Shown: piece by piece, positions 23,033 through 35,688 of the stretch
Layout: every line of letters starts with the position of its first letter
Numbering within the stretch: position 1 is the stretch's first letter
Source of the DNA: Hygrophila difformis
Taxonomy: Eukaryota > Streptophyta > Magnoliopsida > Lamiales > Acanthaceae
NCBI GenBank assembly: GCA_030278955.1
Contig: JAOANR010000005.1
Span: forward strand, 37,451,105-37,515,104
DNA length: 64,000 nucleotides
Reading direction: 5' to 3'
Translations under genes and position numbers: made by a program
The notes under the pieces: generated by a model
The model's database searches: none
Told to the model about the DNA's origin: nothing
Seen by the model: only the letters and a program-made list of their open reading frames with translations

Positions 23033-26000
23033 TCTATATAATAAATCCTGAATACTTTTTGGCATGTGCAGACCGTATTGTCCTTATTAAATATAACTGA
23101 TTCTTTTTAATCTTTAGGGCTTTATAAGTAATTATACCATCATTTTATAATCAATTGCTACAGTTAATCCACATCATCGCTGATTAATCGCTGACTAATT
23201 CCAACTCACCTTCCACGTCAATATCTATATTTAGAAAATAAATTTAACTATTAATATAATAAAATATTGAGAAAATATCCATACATATTTTAAAAAGATA
23301 TAAAAAGATTTATGACACTTAAAATATATAAATTGATTAAAACTATATAATATAAATTATTTGTTTGTATATATATTTTAATAAATATTATTATAATATT
23401 ATTAAATAAATTTAATTTAGGTTAAATTTATGTCTACAAGTATAATCCTATATCAACATAAGGAATATAATAACCGTATTTTAAATAAAATATACTTCAT
23501 TAAAAATATATATTGAATAATCAAATTAAAAAAAATTAGTGCACTATAAAAATTTAATGAAATTTTAATTCTCATATCTATACAACGCTTAATTTTCAAA
23601 ATTTAATCTTACAGATACAATTTTGATAAATTAAAAAATATAAAAGAAAATGTAAGTATAAGGTTTAATTCTTAAATATATCTTTTATCATAAAAATAAT
23701 ATTAATAAAAGAAAATAATAGAAAGAAAAAATAATTATTGAAAAAATATTTTTTTCTTATGAACATAATCCAGAATTTTGCATTCTTTTAGTTTCTCAAA
23801 AAGGTCAAAAAATTTATTAGTCGATTTTACGATATCATTTGCTGATAAATTGCCAAGAAAAAAATGAAAACCTGAAGTGTTAATTATATGACTATAGAAC
23901 AGAGCTCTTCTATGCATCGAAACATGCATAGCATTAAAAACATGCATAATACTTTTAATGATGCACCAATAATGTATTCACTTATATATTATTACTAAGG
24001 AAAATAGGAAGACAATCATTTCATGATAGTTGAAAAACTGCTAATTTGCTGAAAATGTAAGTATAAAAAGTGGATACTTCTTTATTGTATTAACTTATTG
24101 TTCTCCACTAATTTTATATTCAACTATTAATCACACATTTTTGGATTCATTTTCTACAGTTAAATAATTCTTCATATTAAGATAAATGATAAATATAATA
24201 AAGTATGATAGTTTGAATTCATTCAATAACAACACATATGCTTGGATAATCATTGTGAAAATGAATTATATACAGGCAGTTACAATACATAAGTAAATAA
24301 ATAAATCAAATGTCATTACATATTATTATTGAATGTCAAAATGACTATATACTAATTTCATACATAATCACCTCCACATAAGTAGTTCCTATACTACAAT
24401 ATTGATATAATGATACTATGAGATCAATTCTCTCCTATCATTGAATTTGACTGCTCATACCTCATTCAGTGTGATTGTAGCACTTTCAGGTGATTTTAGT
24501 AATTTTATACTACAATATTGATATAATGATACTATGGGATCAATTCTCTCCTATCATTCTGTTCCTATTTGAATTCTCTCATTTTATGATACAAATGATC
24601 AAGAATTTTATATTTTGCATAAGATTTAAGGATTCTTGAATGGGGTTTAAGCGCGTTGGTTTTCGTTCAATTTTGTTTTGATTTGAAAGGGAATTCTAGA
24701 TGCAAATGGCAATGAATTTGATATATTTCTACACTTAGGTTGCTTAATGTGTGAATTTTCTATAGGAAATTAGAGTATATAATGTGTTCGTAAAAATCCC
24801 TCTGTTCCATTTTTGCTTTATTTTTTTTAGTTTTGTTCTTTCTTTTTTTTAAAAAAAAAAATATCTGGAACATTTTGAGGAAAGAATTAAATTTTGTATA
24901 TATAATTTTTTATAACAAAAACTTGAAAAATCATTTTAAGCTATTCATTCAATGCGACAGACAATCTATATCTGCATGCAATGGGTGTAAAAGAGTAATT
25001 TATAGTAACATATTGGCTTATAAACCTTTGTAATAGCTAATGCTTTCCGATGGTCTTACTGAAGTTTACACTCTATTTATCTTTTAATATTTGAGGCTAT
25101 GCATTTTTAGTCCTTTAGGTCATGGTTTCTAATTCTATTTGCTGGGAACAATTATCTCTTATTGTTTAAAGATTTACTCTTACACATTATCTTTTGATCT
25201 TCTTCCCCGTTGATTAGCTTATAATTTATAAGGCATATTTTGAATTATAATCTACGTTCTAATATGCATCATCAATCATGTCTCATGACATCTTATTATG
25301 TTGTGTATCCCGATTCTTCAATGAAACAAGTATGCACACCTGTCTTGGAATCTTACATTTGGTTTTGAGATTATGGCTGAGATCTGATATCAGTGATTGC
25401 TTTATTATAAATAATGGAGAAAAATAGATGTTCAACTCTCTTCGAATCTAATAATTGGTTATAGGGCTGAGATTTAATTATGAATGTTTTCTTTATTGTA
25501 AATTTTTAATTCATGACGCAACATTCATACTCAACTCTATTAAAATCTAATATTTTCTAGGTCTTCTAAATAATGATTTGTATAATATAATTAATTGAAT
25601 CTATCCCTCCTACTATCTTATTGAAATTATGGAGATTCGTACTCATGTTTTAGAATAACTTGGTTTATTGAAATTGGTGGATCAAGATATTCCTATAGAA
25701 ATTGATGTTGATTATCTCGAGGTAATGAACTGATTATTTATTTTGTTGCATGTTTTATGATCAAATTGATACAGATTCTTATGGTTTCCTATGCCTATAT
25801 TATGAATTTAGGGCATGTTTGGTACCATGTATTAGGGTTTATTAGGATGTATAGTACTATTGTTATGTATAAAAATAATGCTAGATGATGTTTGGCAAGT
25901 TTTAGAGTTGCATAAGTATTATTTTAATGAGGGATTGTGTGTATAACTTAATACATGGTGGAGAGTTGGGTTTATTTTAATAAAGGGTTTGTTTGTTGTT

Positions 26001-26604
26001 TATAATTTTATTTAATATTTATTTTGTCATAAATATTATAATAGCTATATTAATTTATTATAAATATTATAATATTAAAATAATAAATATTATAATATTA
26101 AAATATACTTATTTTTTATTTTTTTATATATTAATTATTATAATATTAAAATAATTATTATATTTATCAATTTATTAAGTATATATCTACGTCAAATTGT
26201 TTATTTAAAATATTAAATCACACAATACTATATCGACATATATTATTTATATATTTATTATATTTAAAATATTAAATTTAAGAAATTATTTTTAATAGAA
26301 ATTAATTTAATAGAAATGTAATAAATTAAAATCTATACAATATCAATACAAAAGTATTGTATAATTATAATACAGTACACTACCAAACACTGTATAACAT
26401 TAATTTAATACAGTATTAATATAAAACAACATAATACTATACACCTGCATTAAATAATACAATACACACTAATACAATACAGTGTTCCAAACATGCCCTT
26501 AAAGTAAAGCAAACTTTATGCACAAATAATAATAAGACCACAAATACTTGATTTTATTTGAGAAAAAAAAAACACCGCCCACAAAGCGCGGGTCAAAAAT
26601 CTAG
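23033..26604 (+). mobile_element. Candidate non-autonomous Helitron
   Basis: The right end, ACCGCCCACAAAGCGCGGGT with CTAG at 26601-26604 and T after it, looks like a Helitron 3' end with an imperfect stem (CCGC with GCGG). A plausible left end, TCTATATAATAAATCC, lies at 23033, followed by CTTTTTGGCATGTGCAGACC as in many plant Helitron starts. The base before it is T rather than A, so the left end is uncertain. The interior is AT-rich, has no gene, and includes a ~57-bp direct repeat at 24391-24442 and 24507-24563 and a nested MITE at 25811-26498. Confidence 0.45.
25811..26498. mobile_element. Tourist-like MITE (GGGCATGTTTGG ends)
   Basis: Left end GGGCATGTTTGGTACC, right end CCAAACATGCCC, flanked by TTA at 25808-25810 and 26499-26501. 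A 3-bp TTA duplication and G-rich ends fit PIF/Harbinger-derived MITEs. The 688-bp interior is AT-rich with many TATTATAATATTA phrases and encodes nothing. It interrupts the candidate Helitron and is therefore the younger of the two. Confidence 0.8.
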
Positions 26605-27081
26605 TAAGTAATTAAATTGGAAAGTAATTCTAAAAACTCTCATAAGTTATTAAGAATAGTTTACGTTTATAGAAGTTCTTTTCGCAATTACAATCTTAAA
26701 AAACTTATTTTAAAAAAAAAAAAAACCGTGACTTTTTTGTTATAAAGAAACTAAAGCACAAAGAAACTAAAGCTCCTAAAAGCTAAAACACCTAATTAAT
26801 CACGAATAGTGAAGTAGTACTATATTTTTGTGCAAAAATATCATGTGGAATAATTCAACACCTAATTAATCACGAATAGTGAAACATATTTTTGTGTATC
26901 AAATATGGAGTAATTCAGAAGAATGAAAAAGCCGTGTTACCTACTTATAATTATTTATTTATTCTTTCTTATGTACAGGTATTCCGATCATATTGGACCT
27001 AAGATTAATTCATCGAGGATCCGCATGGGTAATGAAGGACGCCCTCCCAAAATAGTGAGACCTTACTTAATCGACTAGATC
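26605..27081. other. Intergenic with a small tandem doublet
   Basis: No gene. ACACCTAATTAATCACGAATAGTGAA occurs at about 26788 and 26859 with a related ATATTTTTGTG phrase after each, a period of about 71 bases. Confidence 0.5.
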
Positions 27082-27089
27082 CCAAATTC

Positions 27090-27645
27090 TAGGGATGAAA
27101 ACGGTTCGGATACGGTCGGATAGTGTCGTGTACGGATATTATTTATATTTTTTTCTCCGAATTCGGAATCGAATACAGATGTGCCGGATACGAATGCGGT
27201 TTCGGATATTTCGGATTACGGATACGGTACGGATACAGGACGGATATATGACGGATACAGATTCAATCGGATACAGATTATCGGATAATTTTTTATAATC
27301 TTTTTTTGAAAATTTGATAATTTTTATAAAAATTATCAGATAATTTGATATTTTTTATAATTATTGATAATTTTTAATTAATAAATAATACTATATTAAT
27401 ATATTCGGATATCCATATTTAAAATCCGGATAATATCCTATCAATTTTCGGATACGGTTGGATATTTGCGGATACGGACAGATATTTTCGGATACGAATA
27501 TGAATGCGGATATTAAAATACGGATTCGGATTTGGATACGAATATTGAAATATCCGGCCGAATAGTCAAAAACGAATTCGGATTCGAATATAATCGGATA
27601 CAGCGTCGGATCGATCGAATATTTACCGTACCGCTTTCACCCCTA
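27090..27645. mobile_element. Non-autonomous hAT element, GGATACGG-rich
   Basis: The 556-bp element starts TAGGGATGAAAACGG and ends CCGCTTTCACCCCTA. It is flanked by a perfect 8-bp duplication CCAAATTC (27082-27089 and 27646-27653), the target length of hAT elements. The interior is dominated by short GGATACGGAT phrases running in from both sides around an AT-rich centre. A 5'-truncated relative lies at 45940-46421. Confidence 0.88.
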
Positions 27646-27758
27646 CCAAATTCTGTTAAGTCAACTGTTCTTGGTCCTACTTATCATTATTTTGATAATC
27701 GTAATTCATTATTAGAAAATAATAAATTGTGAAGAAAAAGAAAGAATTGGAGAGAATT

Positions 27759-28960
27759 ATGACTAGGGTTTCTTCCCCTTCACCACCTTCTGCGCACCCG
27801 GTTTCTTCACCGTCGCCCATCGATCCAAGGGGAAAGACATCATCTTTCGTCCAAATTTTGACTCAAGACAGGATGGAAATTGAGAATTCTGAAACACCGC
27901 CGCCGCCCCGACGTGATCTTATTGCTGAAAAATTAATTCGAAAGAGTTTTGTGGATGGTAACTCTTCGTTGCCGGACTTTGTTATTGATGAAGATTTGGA
28001 TATTGAGGCTGGTAAATTATGGGAGGACGCTTTGCAGATTAAGCTGCTTGGGACGACTGTGGGATATATGACGCTTAAGGAGAGACTTCAACGTATGTGG
28101 AAGCCGACAGGTACCATGGACGTCATTGACGTGGGGTTTAGATGTCATATTGTCAAGTTCTCTTCTGCTATGGACCGTGAGAAGGTTGTTAATGGGGGGC
28201 CTTAGCTTTTGTTTGATCACTATTTGGCACGCATGCCATGGTCTAGGGAGTTCGAACCAACAACTCAAGTTAACAAAATGCTTGTTTGGGCGCGCCTGAA
28301 TGGTCTCCCTATTCATTGCTACCGTGATGATATTCTGCGGGCAATTGCATCAGGTTTGGGAGAGGTGATGAAAATGGAGAAATGCACTGTTAATTCGCCC
28401 CGCGGAAGATTTGCTCGTGTTTGTGTGACGCTTGATCTGGAGAAGCCGGTTACTGGTAAGCTGCGTGTTAATGGTGGATAGATTCCTGTAGCGTATGAAG
28501 GGTTGCATTTAATTTGCTCTCATTGTGGACATTATGGCCACTTTGAGAAAGATTGCTCCGCTAGGGACAAAGCTGCTTCTAGTAGCTAGTGGGGGAGCTG
28601 ATGACGCCAGGGAAGTGGATAACGAGGATAAGAAAGGGGGTGAGGATCGCGCAGGAGAAGGGGATGTGGATACTAGTATGAAAGAGGCAAAGGTTGATGG
28701 CGGTTCAGATCTTAGTCAAGATGTGATGCCTGTTTTTGGTGACTGGATGGTCGTACGTAGATGGCCTCGCCCTCCACGCATACAACGTGGGGATGTGAGT
28801 TCGCCTGAGGAAGACAATGAGGGGATCCCTACGGAACCTAAAACTGATAACGTAGGGTGTGATCAAAGGAAGGAAAAGAGGTAGTTGATGAAGAGATAAA
28901 GGTTGTGCCTGAGTCACCCTCCTCCAGGGCCAACCTTAAGGTGCCGATCAAGGGACATCC
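27759..28960 (+). pseudogene. LINE ORF1 (DUF4283 and zinc knuckle), broken
   Basis: RNA-binding gag-like protein of the LINE. It opens MTRVSSPSP, then RRDLIAEKLIRKSFVDG, the DUF4283 core (WEDALQIKLLG, YMTLKERLQRMWKP) and FDHYLARMPWSREF. A CCHC zinc knuckle CSHCGHYGHFEKDC lies at about 28517-28558. In-frame stops occur at 28203-28205 and 28479-28481, and the frame changes downstream of the knuckle. Sequence from 29937 to about 30150, beyond the MITE, is the remaining ORF1 tail and linker. The protein cannot be made from this copy. Confidence 0.85.
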
Positions 28961-29019
28961 TGGCGAGAGTTCCAAGTCGATAGAATTGGCACTGGTGCCG
29001 GTAGTAAAATCAAGAGTTA

Positions 29020-29933
29020 GGCCCTGTTCTCTAGAACTTATTTTCAGGACTTATTACTTATTTTTTTTCAAAATCAAATCAGACCAGATCAGATAAAAAA
29101 CATTCAGATCAGACCAGATCAAATCAGATCAGATCAGACCAGACCAGAAACATTCAGACCAGACCAGACCAGATCAGATCAGATCATTATAATAAAATTA
29201 TATAATTACATATAATATTTTTTATAAAAAGCAAAAAAATATAGCAATACAAATATTATTTATATTGTAGTTATTTAAAAATATTTCTAAAAATATTCTT
29301 TTGCTCACACAATATTATTTAAATATACTAGTCACGTTCTATTTATTTTATATTATAAATACTTTCAAAATATAGTTTTAAATACTTTCATTAAATATGT
29401 TTAAAATATATACTAATGATAATAACAATAATAATCATAATAATATTATTAATAATAGTTGTAATTAACTCTTAATAATTATTATTTTATTAACTATTAT
29501 TATAATTATAATTAATTATTATTGAAAATACTAATATATAATAAATACTGTATTAGTAATTAGTAGTAATAATTAACAATAATAATAAAAACAATTAATT
29601 AATTATTATTACTATTATATAATAATAATAAACTAATTACTAATTTATTAATAAATTATTTTTTAATATTACCAATTTATTGTTATTATTATTATAATAA
29701 ATTAATTATTAATTTTATTATTATTATCATTATTATTATTATTATTACCATAAATCTAATTAGAATCAAAATATAAATAAAATAAGATCAGACCAGATCA
29801 ATTCAGATCAGATCAGACCAGATCAGATGGAATCAGATCAGACCAGACCAGACCAGACAAATTCAGATCAGACCAGACCAGATCTTATAAATTCAGATCA
29901 GACCAGAAAAATTAAGGCATAGAGAACAGGGCC
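29020..29933. mobile_element. Tourist-like MITE with GATCAGACCA arrays
   Basis: Perfect 13-bp inverted ends GGCCCTGTTCTCT, extending imperfectly to about 25 bp, flanked by TTA (29017-29019 and 29934-29936). Near both ends are arrays of CAGATCAGACCAGAC (29080-29185 and 29785-29905) in the same, not inverted, orientation. The ~600-bp centre is extremely AT-rich with ATTATTATT runs. It interrupts the LINE and so is younger. No coding capacity. Confidence 0.9.
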
Positions 29934-30191
29934 TTACTGGGGCCTTACAGACTGGGCGACGTTCAAGCCAAATTCAAATTTTAAAGAGGCAAGAGGAGCA
30001 TGTTTCCTCAGATGATGATGTTAGTTTATATGATGTGAATGCTGAAGGCCAAGGAAGAGGAGAGGTTCATGTGGGATGGTTTGGACCTTTGCTCGATGTC
30101 GACATGAGGAGCCTAAGGATTCGGAGATTTGGGCGGATACGGATGATGCTAGTACGTGTTAGTACTACTTAATTTTCTCAATTTATTTTAT

Positions 30192-33100
30192 ATGGAGTTT
30201 AAGGATTTTTCTATTATCACTTGGAATGTTTGTGGGTTGATGAGTCATACAGCTCAGCGGTGGATGGCTGATTTGATCCGGGATCATAAGCCGGATATTC
30301 TGTGTGCGTTAGAGCCGCGAGGCCAGTTCTCCAGGCTCAAGCCTTTCTTCATTTGGCACGGCTATTCTGAAATTTATATTCAAGAGACGATAGGAATGGG
30401 TGGTGGCATCTGGGTTTTGAGATCTGTTATAGTTGCATGTGGAATCACTCTAATAGTTGTCAATACCCGGATAACATTGGAGCTTAGGAGGGGTACGTGT
30501 TGTTGGAATTTCACAGCCTTATATGCGGATCCAAATTATCAACGCCGCAAGCTAAATTAGGATTCCCTTATTGAGGTGGCGGATTCTCTTGAGTCGCCTT
30601 GGATTGTGACGGGTGACTGAATTGAAATTGCTGGAGATGATGAAGTTGGTGGGGGGATTTATTTGGCTGATCACGCAGCTGCTTTAAGATGCCTGTTTGA
30701 CCGCTGTGAGCTTATGGGAGTGCACACGTTGGGTCCTGAGTTCACATGGTCGCGCATGACTGGTTGGAAAAAGTATCAGTAAATGGTTGGATCGAGGAAT
30801 GGCTACTTTCTCTTGGGAGAACTTGTTCGAGAATGGAAGGATTTTGCACCTCCGCGGATTGGCTCTGATCATTGTCCATTGAAATTAGTATGTGGTGAGC
30901 TTGCTACCGTTCAAACTGAATGGCCATTTAGATTCGAGAGCATATGGAAAGAGCATGCTCAATACAAGGAGATTGTTCTTCAAGGTCGACAGCAAGGAGG
31001 GGATGACATTACTAATGTGCTTCAAGACATTACCAGCAAGTCTGTGAAATTTAACAAGGAGGTGTTCGTTCACCTCAGGGAATGTAAACGAAAACTGAAA
31101 AATACGCTTTTGGGAGTTAAGAAACGATTGGCCCGTGTTGATTCTGCTTGGTTATGGAGACTGGAGGAAGAGATTTGGATTGAGTTGGCTGAGGTTCTAA
31201 TACAGGCGGAATTGATGTGGCATCAAAAGTCTCGTGATTATTGGGTCCATGTAGGTGACCGCAATACCAAATATTTTCATGCTAGGACTAAGGTTCGTCG
31301 GAAGAAAAATAAAATTTATGGGCTGGAATTGGACAATGGTTAATAGGTGGAAGATCAGCAGTTACTTCAAACTAATGCAATTAATTATTTCAATTCGATG
31401 TTTGCTTCTCCGGATGGCTTGCCTGTTGGCGAGGATCTGCCGTCGTTGACACCTTTGCTGGAAGAGCAAAAGGTTATGTTGACGGCTGAGCTGACTCTCC
31501 AGGAAGTGGAATTAACATTAAAATCTATGAAGTCATTAGCAGCCCCCGGGCCTGATGGATTTCCAGCGGGATTTTATAAGGAGTATTGGGAGATCCTCAA
31601 GGATCTGCTCTTTAAGCTTGTATCGGATGCCATGACATCTCAGACTATCCTGCAAGGACTAGCACATGCTTTTGTTTGTCTTCTGCCTAAAGTGGACATA
31701 CCTCGTACTATTAAACAATATCCGCCCCTGACATTATGCAATGTGACTTTTAAGTTGATTACGAAAATCCTTGTTCGCAGACTTAGGCCTATAATGTGCG
31801 ACATTATTGGTCCCTACCAATCGGCGTTTCTTCCTGGCCGATGTACTGCAGATAATGGTATCTTGTTACAAGAAATTGTCTCATCCTTGGAAAGTACTCG
31901 ATTGAGCTCTAAAGCGGTTGTTCTCAAAATAGACTTGGCCAAGGCGTTTGTTATGGTTAGTTGGCAATTTTTGGAGGAATGCTTACGTGATCTTAATCTT
32001 CATCATGGTTGTCGTGAGCTTATAATGGTATGTGTCTCTTTCTCTAGCTTTTCTATTTTATGAAATGGTTCGCCTATTGGACATATTAAGGCGGGGCGTG
32101 GACTGAGACAAGGCGACTGTTATCACCGTACCTTTTTATGATCTTGATGAAGAAGCTATCCCAAACTATTCTTCATGCTACCATACAAAGGGAATGGAGG
32201 CCGTTGCAACTGACATCAGGGGGTGTTGGAATTTCTCATCTTATGTTTAGAGATGATTTGATTTTCTGTGCAGAATTAGAGGATGAGAGTATCAGAAGTA
32301 TGGCTTCAGTTTTGGCCCGGTTTGGATCCCGAGCAGGATTAATATGAACGCTTCGAAGTCTAGTGCATTTTGTTTCCCCTCTGCAAGTGCAGCCGACAGG
32401 GCTTTATTGGTGGAGGCTGGGGGTTGAGGTTGTTACAGATCTGGGGTCTTATCTTGGTTTCCCGATCATTCATGGTCGCCTCAAGCTGACCCACTTTGAT
32501 AGCCTCGTTTCTCAGATTGATAAGAAGTTGAGCACTTGGACGTCATGCTTATTGAATAAAGCTGGCTGGATTACTCTTGCTCGTTCGGTGTTAAATGCTA
32601 TGCCGGTATATACCATGCAAGTGCATATGCTGCCCATAGGTGTATGTAATCAAATTGATAGAATTATTCGAAGGTGGACTGGGAAGGGCGTAGAAGGGCG
32701 CGGCTTACACCTCATTAATTGGGAGGTGGTTACTCGATCAAGAAAAGCAGGTGGCTTGGGAATCAAGAATTTTCGTCAAATGAATTTGGCATTATTGGGA
32801 AAAGCAACTCTGGCAATTCATTACCGAGCCGGACAAGCTCTGGGTTCGTGCATTGAGGGAAAAAAAAAATGGGATTGAGCCGGGTGTGATGCCGAGACAG
32901 CACTATAAAAGCTCGAAGATTTGGCGATCCTTGGTTAAAGTTGGTGAAATTTTCGGCAATGCTAATGGGGTTCGTATTGGCAATGGAAATAGCTCCGTTT
33001 GGTTTTCACCATGGTGGGAAGGTCAATGCATGGTGCTCCAGGTACCATTTATAGATGTTCATGATTTAAATCTATGCATAAAAGATGTGATCGACAATGG

Positions 33101-34284
33101 CAATTGGAAATTAAACATGGTTTATTCTTGGTTATCCGTAGATCTCAAGAACAAAATTGAGGAGGCGCCGGCTCTATTTCTTAATGAATCCACCCCCGAT
33201 ATCCTTCACTGGAGGGCTAATTCGAAAGGTGTATATAGTGTAAGATCGGGTTATAATTGGTTGCGTATGGAGGATGCTACAGCTAATGGCTGGGCTTGGA
33301 TGTGGAACCGGGATATCGTGGAAAAGATTGGGGTGCTATTATGGATGCTTGGACATGGATCTCTTCCGTGTAATGAGTTAAGATTTCGTCGTGGGTTGGC
33401 AGCGGCTTCGTTGTGCACCATCTGTGGTGTATGTGTTGATGATTGGCGCCATGCATTATTTCTTTGTCCTTGGGCCGATCAAGTTTGGAGGAGAGGAGGA
33501 ATCTTTCTTAAAGATATTCTTGAAGAAGTGGAGACTATAGATTGTCGACATTGGAATGAATGGGCTTGGAGGACTTGGGGTAAAAAATTCCTTGCAATTC
33601 TTTGGACTATCTGGTGCCAAAGGAATGCTAGAATATTCAAGGGAGAGCAGCTCGGTCGAGACAGAATTTTGGCCATTTTGGATCAGTTGCATCGGAAACT
33701 GGATGTGCGAGCACCAACATCTGAGAGGGTTAGGGTGCCACAAGTCATCTGTTGGGAGGAGGAGGAGGTGAATGGATTGGTGTTACATTCATACGGATGT
33801 GTCTTGAAGACACCTGCTCGATCTGGATTTGGAGTGGTGGTGAGGATGCATTCGGGGCAGTGGGTAAGGGCTTGTAGTGGCATTCTAGGTGTTCGTTCTA
33901 TACCAGAAGTCGAGTTGTTGGCTCTTCGTTTTGGTTTACTCATGGCCAAGCAGTTTGGGGATGCTTTGAAGGTTTGTTATGTTGATTCTCTAGAAGTGGT
34001 TTCCCTTATGCTTGGAGTTGTGCTCTTGCACCATCCGCTATTGCCTGTAATAAAGGATGTTCCGAAAAAGAAAAGCAAAGTAAACAAAGCGTGAGTTGAT
34101 TATAGGTATGGATGGTTGCTCTCTTCTGCATGTGTATAGAGAAGGGAATTAAGTTGTTGATGGTTTAGCTAGAAGGGTTGTTCGGACGGAAGAGTTCTAC
34201 ACCACATGGGCTTTTCCTCCAGATGACGTCTTCACTCTTGTTTCAAAGGATGCTAGTGGTGCTACTTATGTCTGTATGGTTTAA
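30192..34284 (+). pseudogene. LINE ORF2: endonuclease, RT, RNase H, broken
   Basis: The polyprotein that would nick target DNA, prime and reverse-transcribe the LINE RNA. Domains in order: APE-like endonuclease starting FKDFSIITWNVCG; RT with SIKSMKSLAAPGPDGFPAGF-type region near 31530, RPLTLCN-like PPLTLCN, FLPGRCTADNG, LKIDLAKAF and a catalytic-box relic FRDDLIF (normally FADD) near 32250; a zinc-binding segment CTICGVCVDDWRHALFLC near 33415; and RNase H with a DSLE relic and the tail VVDGLARR and FYTTWAFPPDD. Stops occur at about 30556, 30618, 30779, 31340, 32060 and 32345, with several frame changes; the RNase H lacks TDG (YGC instead). Clearly dead. Confidence 0.88.
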
Positions 34285-34380
34285 TTTGCTCGCTGTCTTT
34301 TGACTCTTTGTTTATTTTTTTTCTTCTTTCTCTAGCCTTTTCAGGCTGGGATTATCAAAAAAAAGTAAATAATAAATTGT

Positions 34381-35075
34381 TAATGAAGTAGTTTATTGAA
34401 ATTCAGGGCATGGGGCATAGACAAGAATGATGAAAAAGGTACCGACACTTGGACCGTCATTTTTTTTTTCAACTTGCCGTTGCCCATTGCTCACGCTTGC
34501 TTGAAAGTTGATTTCATTAAGAATTTCTTGATTTGGTCTCGACAGGTTAATATTACGATACGTATCTTGGTGGAGTCAATATTTTTATTTTATATACTTT
34601 TTCTGTTCCTTATTTATTGACACAAATGGGGTTTTGATACTATTCATTAAATAACTTTGATTCGACTTTTTAATATAATTATATAAGATAAATATAGTCA
34701 AATGAGATCTTGTTGGATTCGTCTAATCGCATAGATTTAGAACATCAAATTTTCATAATTTTTACTTGTATGCAATTTGAGTTATTAAAAATTAAAAATA
34801 TGTAACAAATTACGTGAAACGTGGGTCCGTTGCAATTAAAAAAACACGAAGGTAGTATATAGCAAATATTATACTTTATGGATGGAGTTAATTTTGGCCT
34901 AATGATCAAGTTTTCATCTTCCAAATATACTATTATTATATAGCAAATATTATGCTTATATCGCGTGCCCTCATGTATAAAATAAAATATTATGCTTTAT
35001 GAATGTATAAAAATATATAGTGAAAAATAGGTTGAGGCAGACGGAAATGGTAAATATTTGCCTTGCAATTTCAAA
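34381..35075. other. Intergenic with decayed Stowaway-like remnant
   Basis: No gene. 34600-34860 resembles, in reverse, the interior of the MITE at 44644-44904 (TTGGATTCGTCTAATC, AATTTGAGTTATTAA) and ends in ACGAAGGTAGTA. It is a worn copy of that family. Confidence 0.5.
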
Positions 35076-35089
35076 TCGAAGCGATGGGC

Positions 35090-35227
35090 ACTTTTACACG
35101 ACGTGGGCGTTTCCCCCCGAGCGGATGGTCCCTCTGCTAGAGGCAGATTATGCGGGCACTTGGTTCCCGCGGATCTAGTTGTTATCCTTTTTCATCTTCT
35201 TCTTGGCTGTTTCACAAAAAAAAAAAT
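35090..35227 (+). mobile_element. 138-bp 5'-truncated LINE insertion
   Basis: A stub of the same LINE family: it begins within the RNase H tail codons (FYTTWAFPPE), carries the short 3' region and ends in a ~12-base A-run. It is flanked by a perfect 14-bp duplication TCGAAGCGATGGGC (35076-35089 and 35228-35241). Such extreme 5' truncation is the usual result of aborted target-primed reverse transcription, and the perfect duplication says it is fairly young. Confidence 0.9.
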
Positions 35228-35331
35228 TCGAAGCGATGGGCGCAATGTCCTTTAATAAGGAATAGGCTGAGTCGGGGTGGGAATACAGGGATGGTAAAAA
35301 AGCTCATACCCGAGGGAGTATATTATAATTA

Positions 35332-35688
35332 GGGCATATTCTGCACGCAGCTTTTGGTAGCTTTAACTTTTATTTTAAAACAAAAGCCACGTTCTGCACA
35401 CTAGCTTATGGGAGCTTTTAGAAGCTTCTTTTTAGAAGCTACCTCTAGTAGCTTTAAAAAATAAGCTGGTAGCTTATTTGTTGAACAATTACAATTATAA
35501 CCCAATAACCAACTCACTACCCAATAGTCTACATAAATGTTTGTCCTTTTATGTCATTTCATACATTTTTTGACAACTACAGCTAGTTGTACAGAACACT
35601 TAGATAAAACTGACAGCTACAGCTCCCTACAGCTCCAGGTCCATACAGCTCCGGCTCGCAGCTACAGCTCTGCGCGCAGAACAGACCC
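35332..35688. mobile_element. Tourist-like MITE, TCTGCACGCAGC family, copy 1
   Basis: Left end GGGCATATTCTGCACGCAGC, right end GCGCGCAGAACAGACCC, with TTA duplications at 35329-35331 and 35689-35691. The interior is rich in AGCTTTTGG and CTACAGCTC phrases. Related copies lie at 45026-45274 and 59162-59542. Confidence 0.88.

Larger units (their letters stand above)
27731..34366 (+). mobile_element. Full-length but decayed L1 LINE
   Basis: A non-LTR retrotransposon flanked by a 14-bp duplication AAATAATAAATTGT (27717-27730 and 34367-34380) and ending in an A-run after a small hairpin AGCCTTTTCAGGCT. It contains ORF1 (27759 on) and ORF2 (30192-34284), both broken by several stops and frameshifts. 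A 914-bp Tourist-like MITE sits between them (29020-29933). The element belongs to the same family as the better preserved LINE at 51147-56860: both ORF2 proteins start with FKDFSII and WNVCG. Confidence 0.92.
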
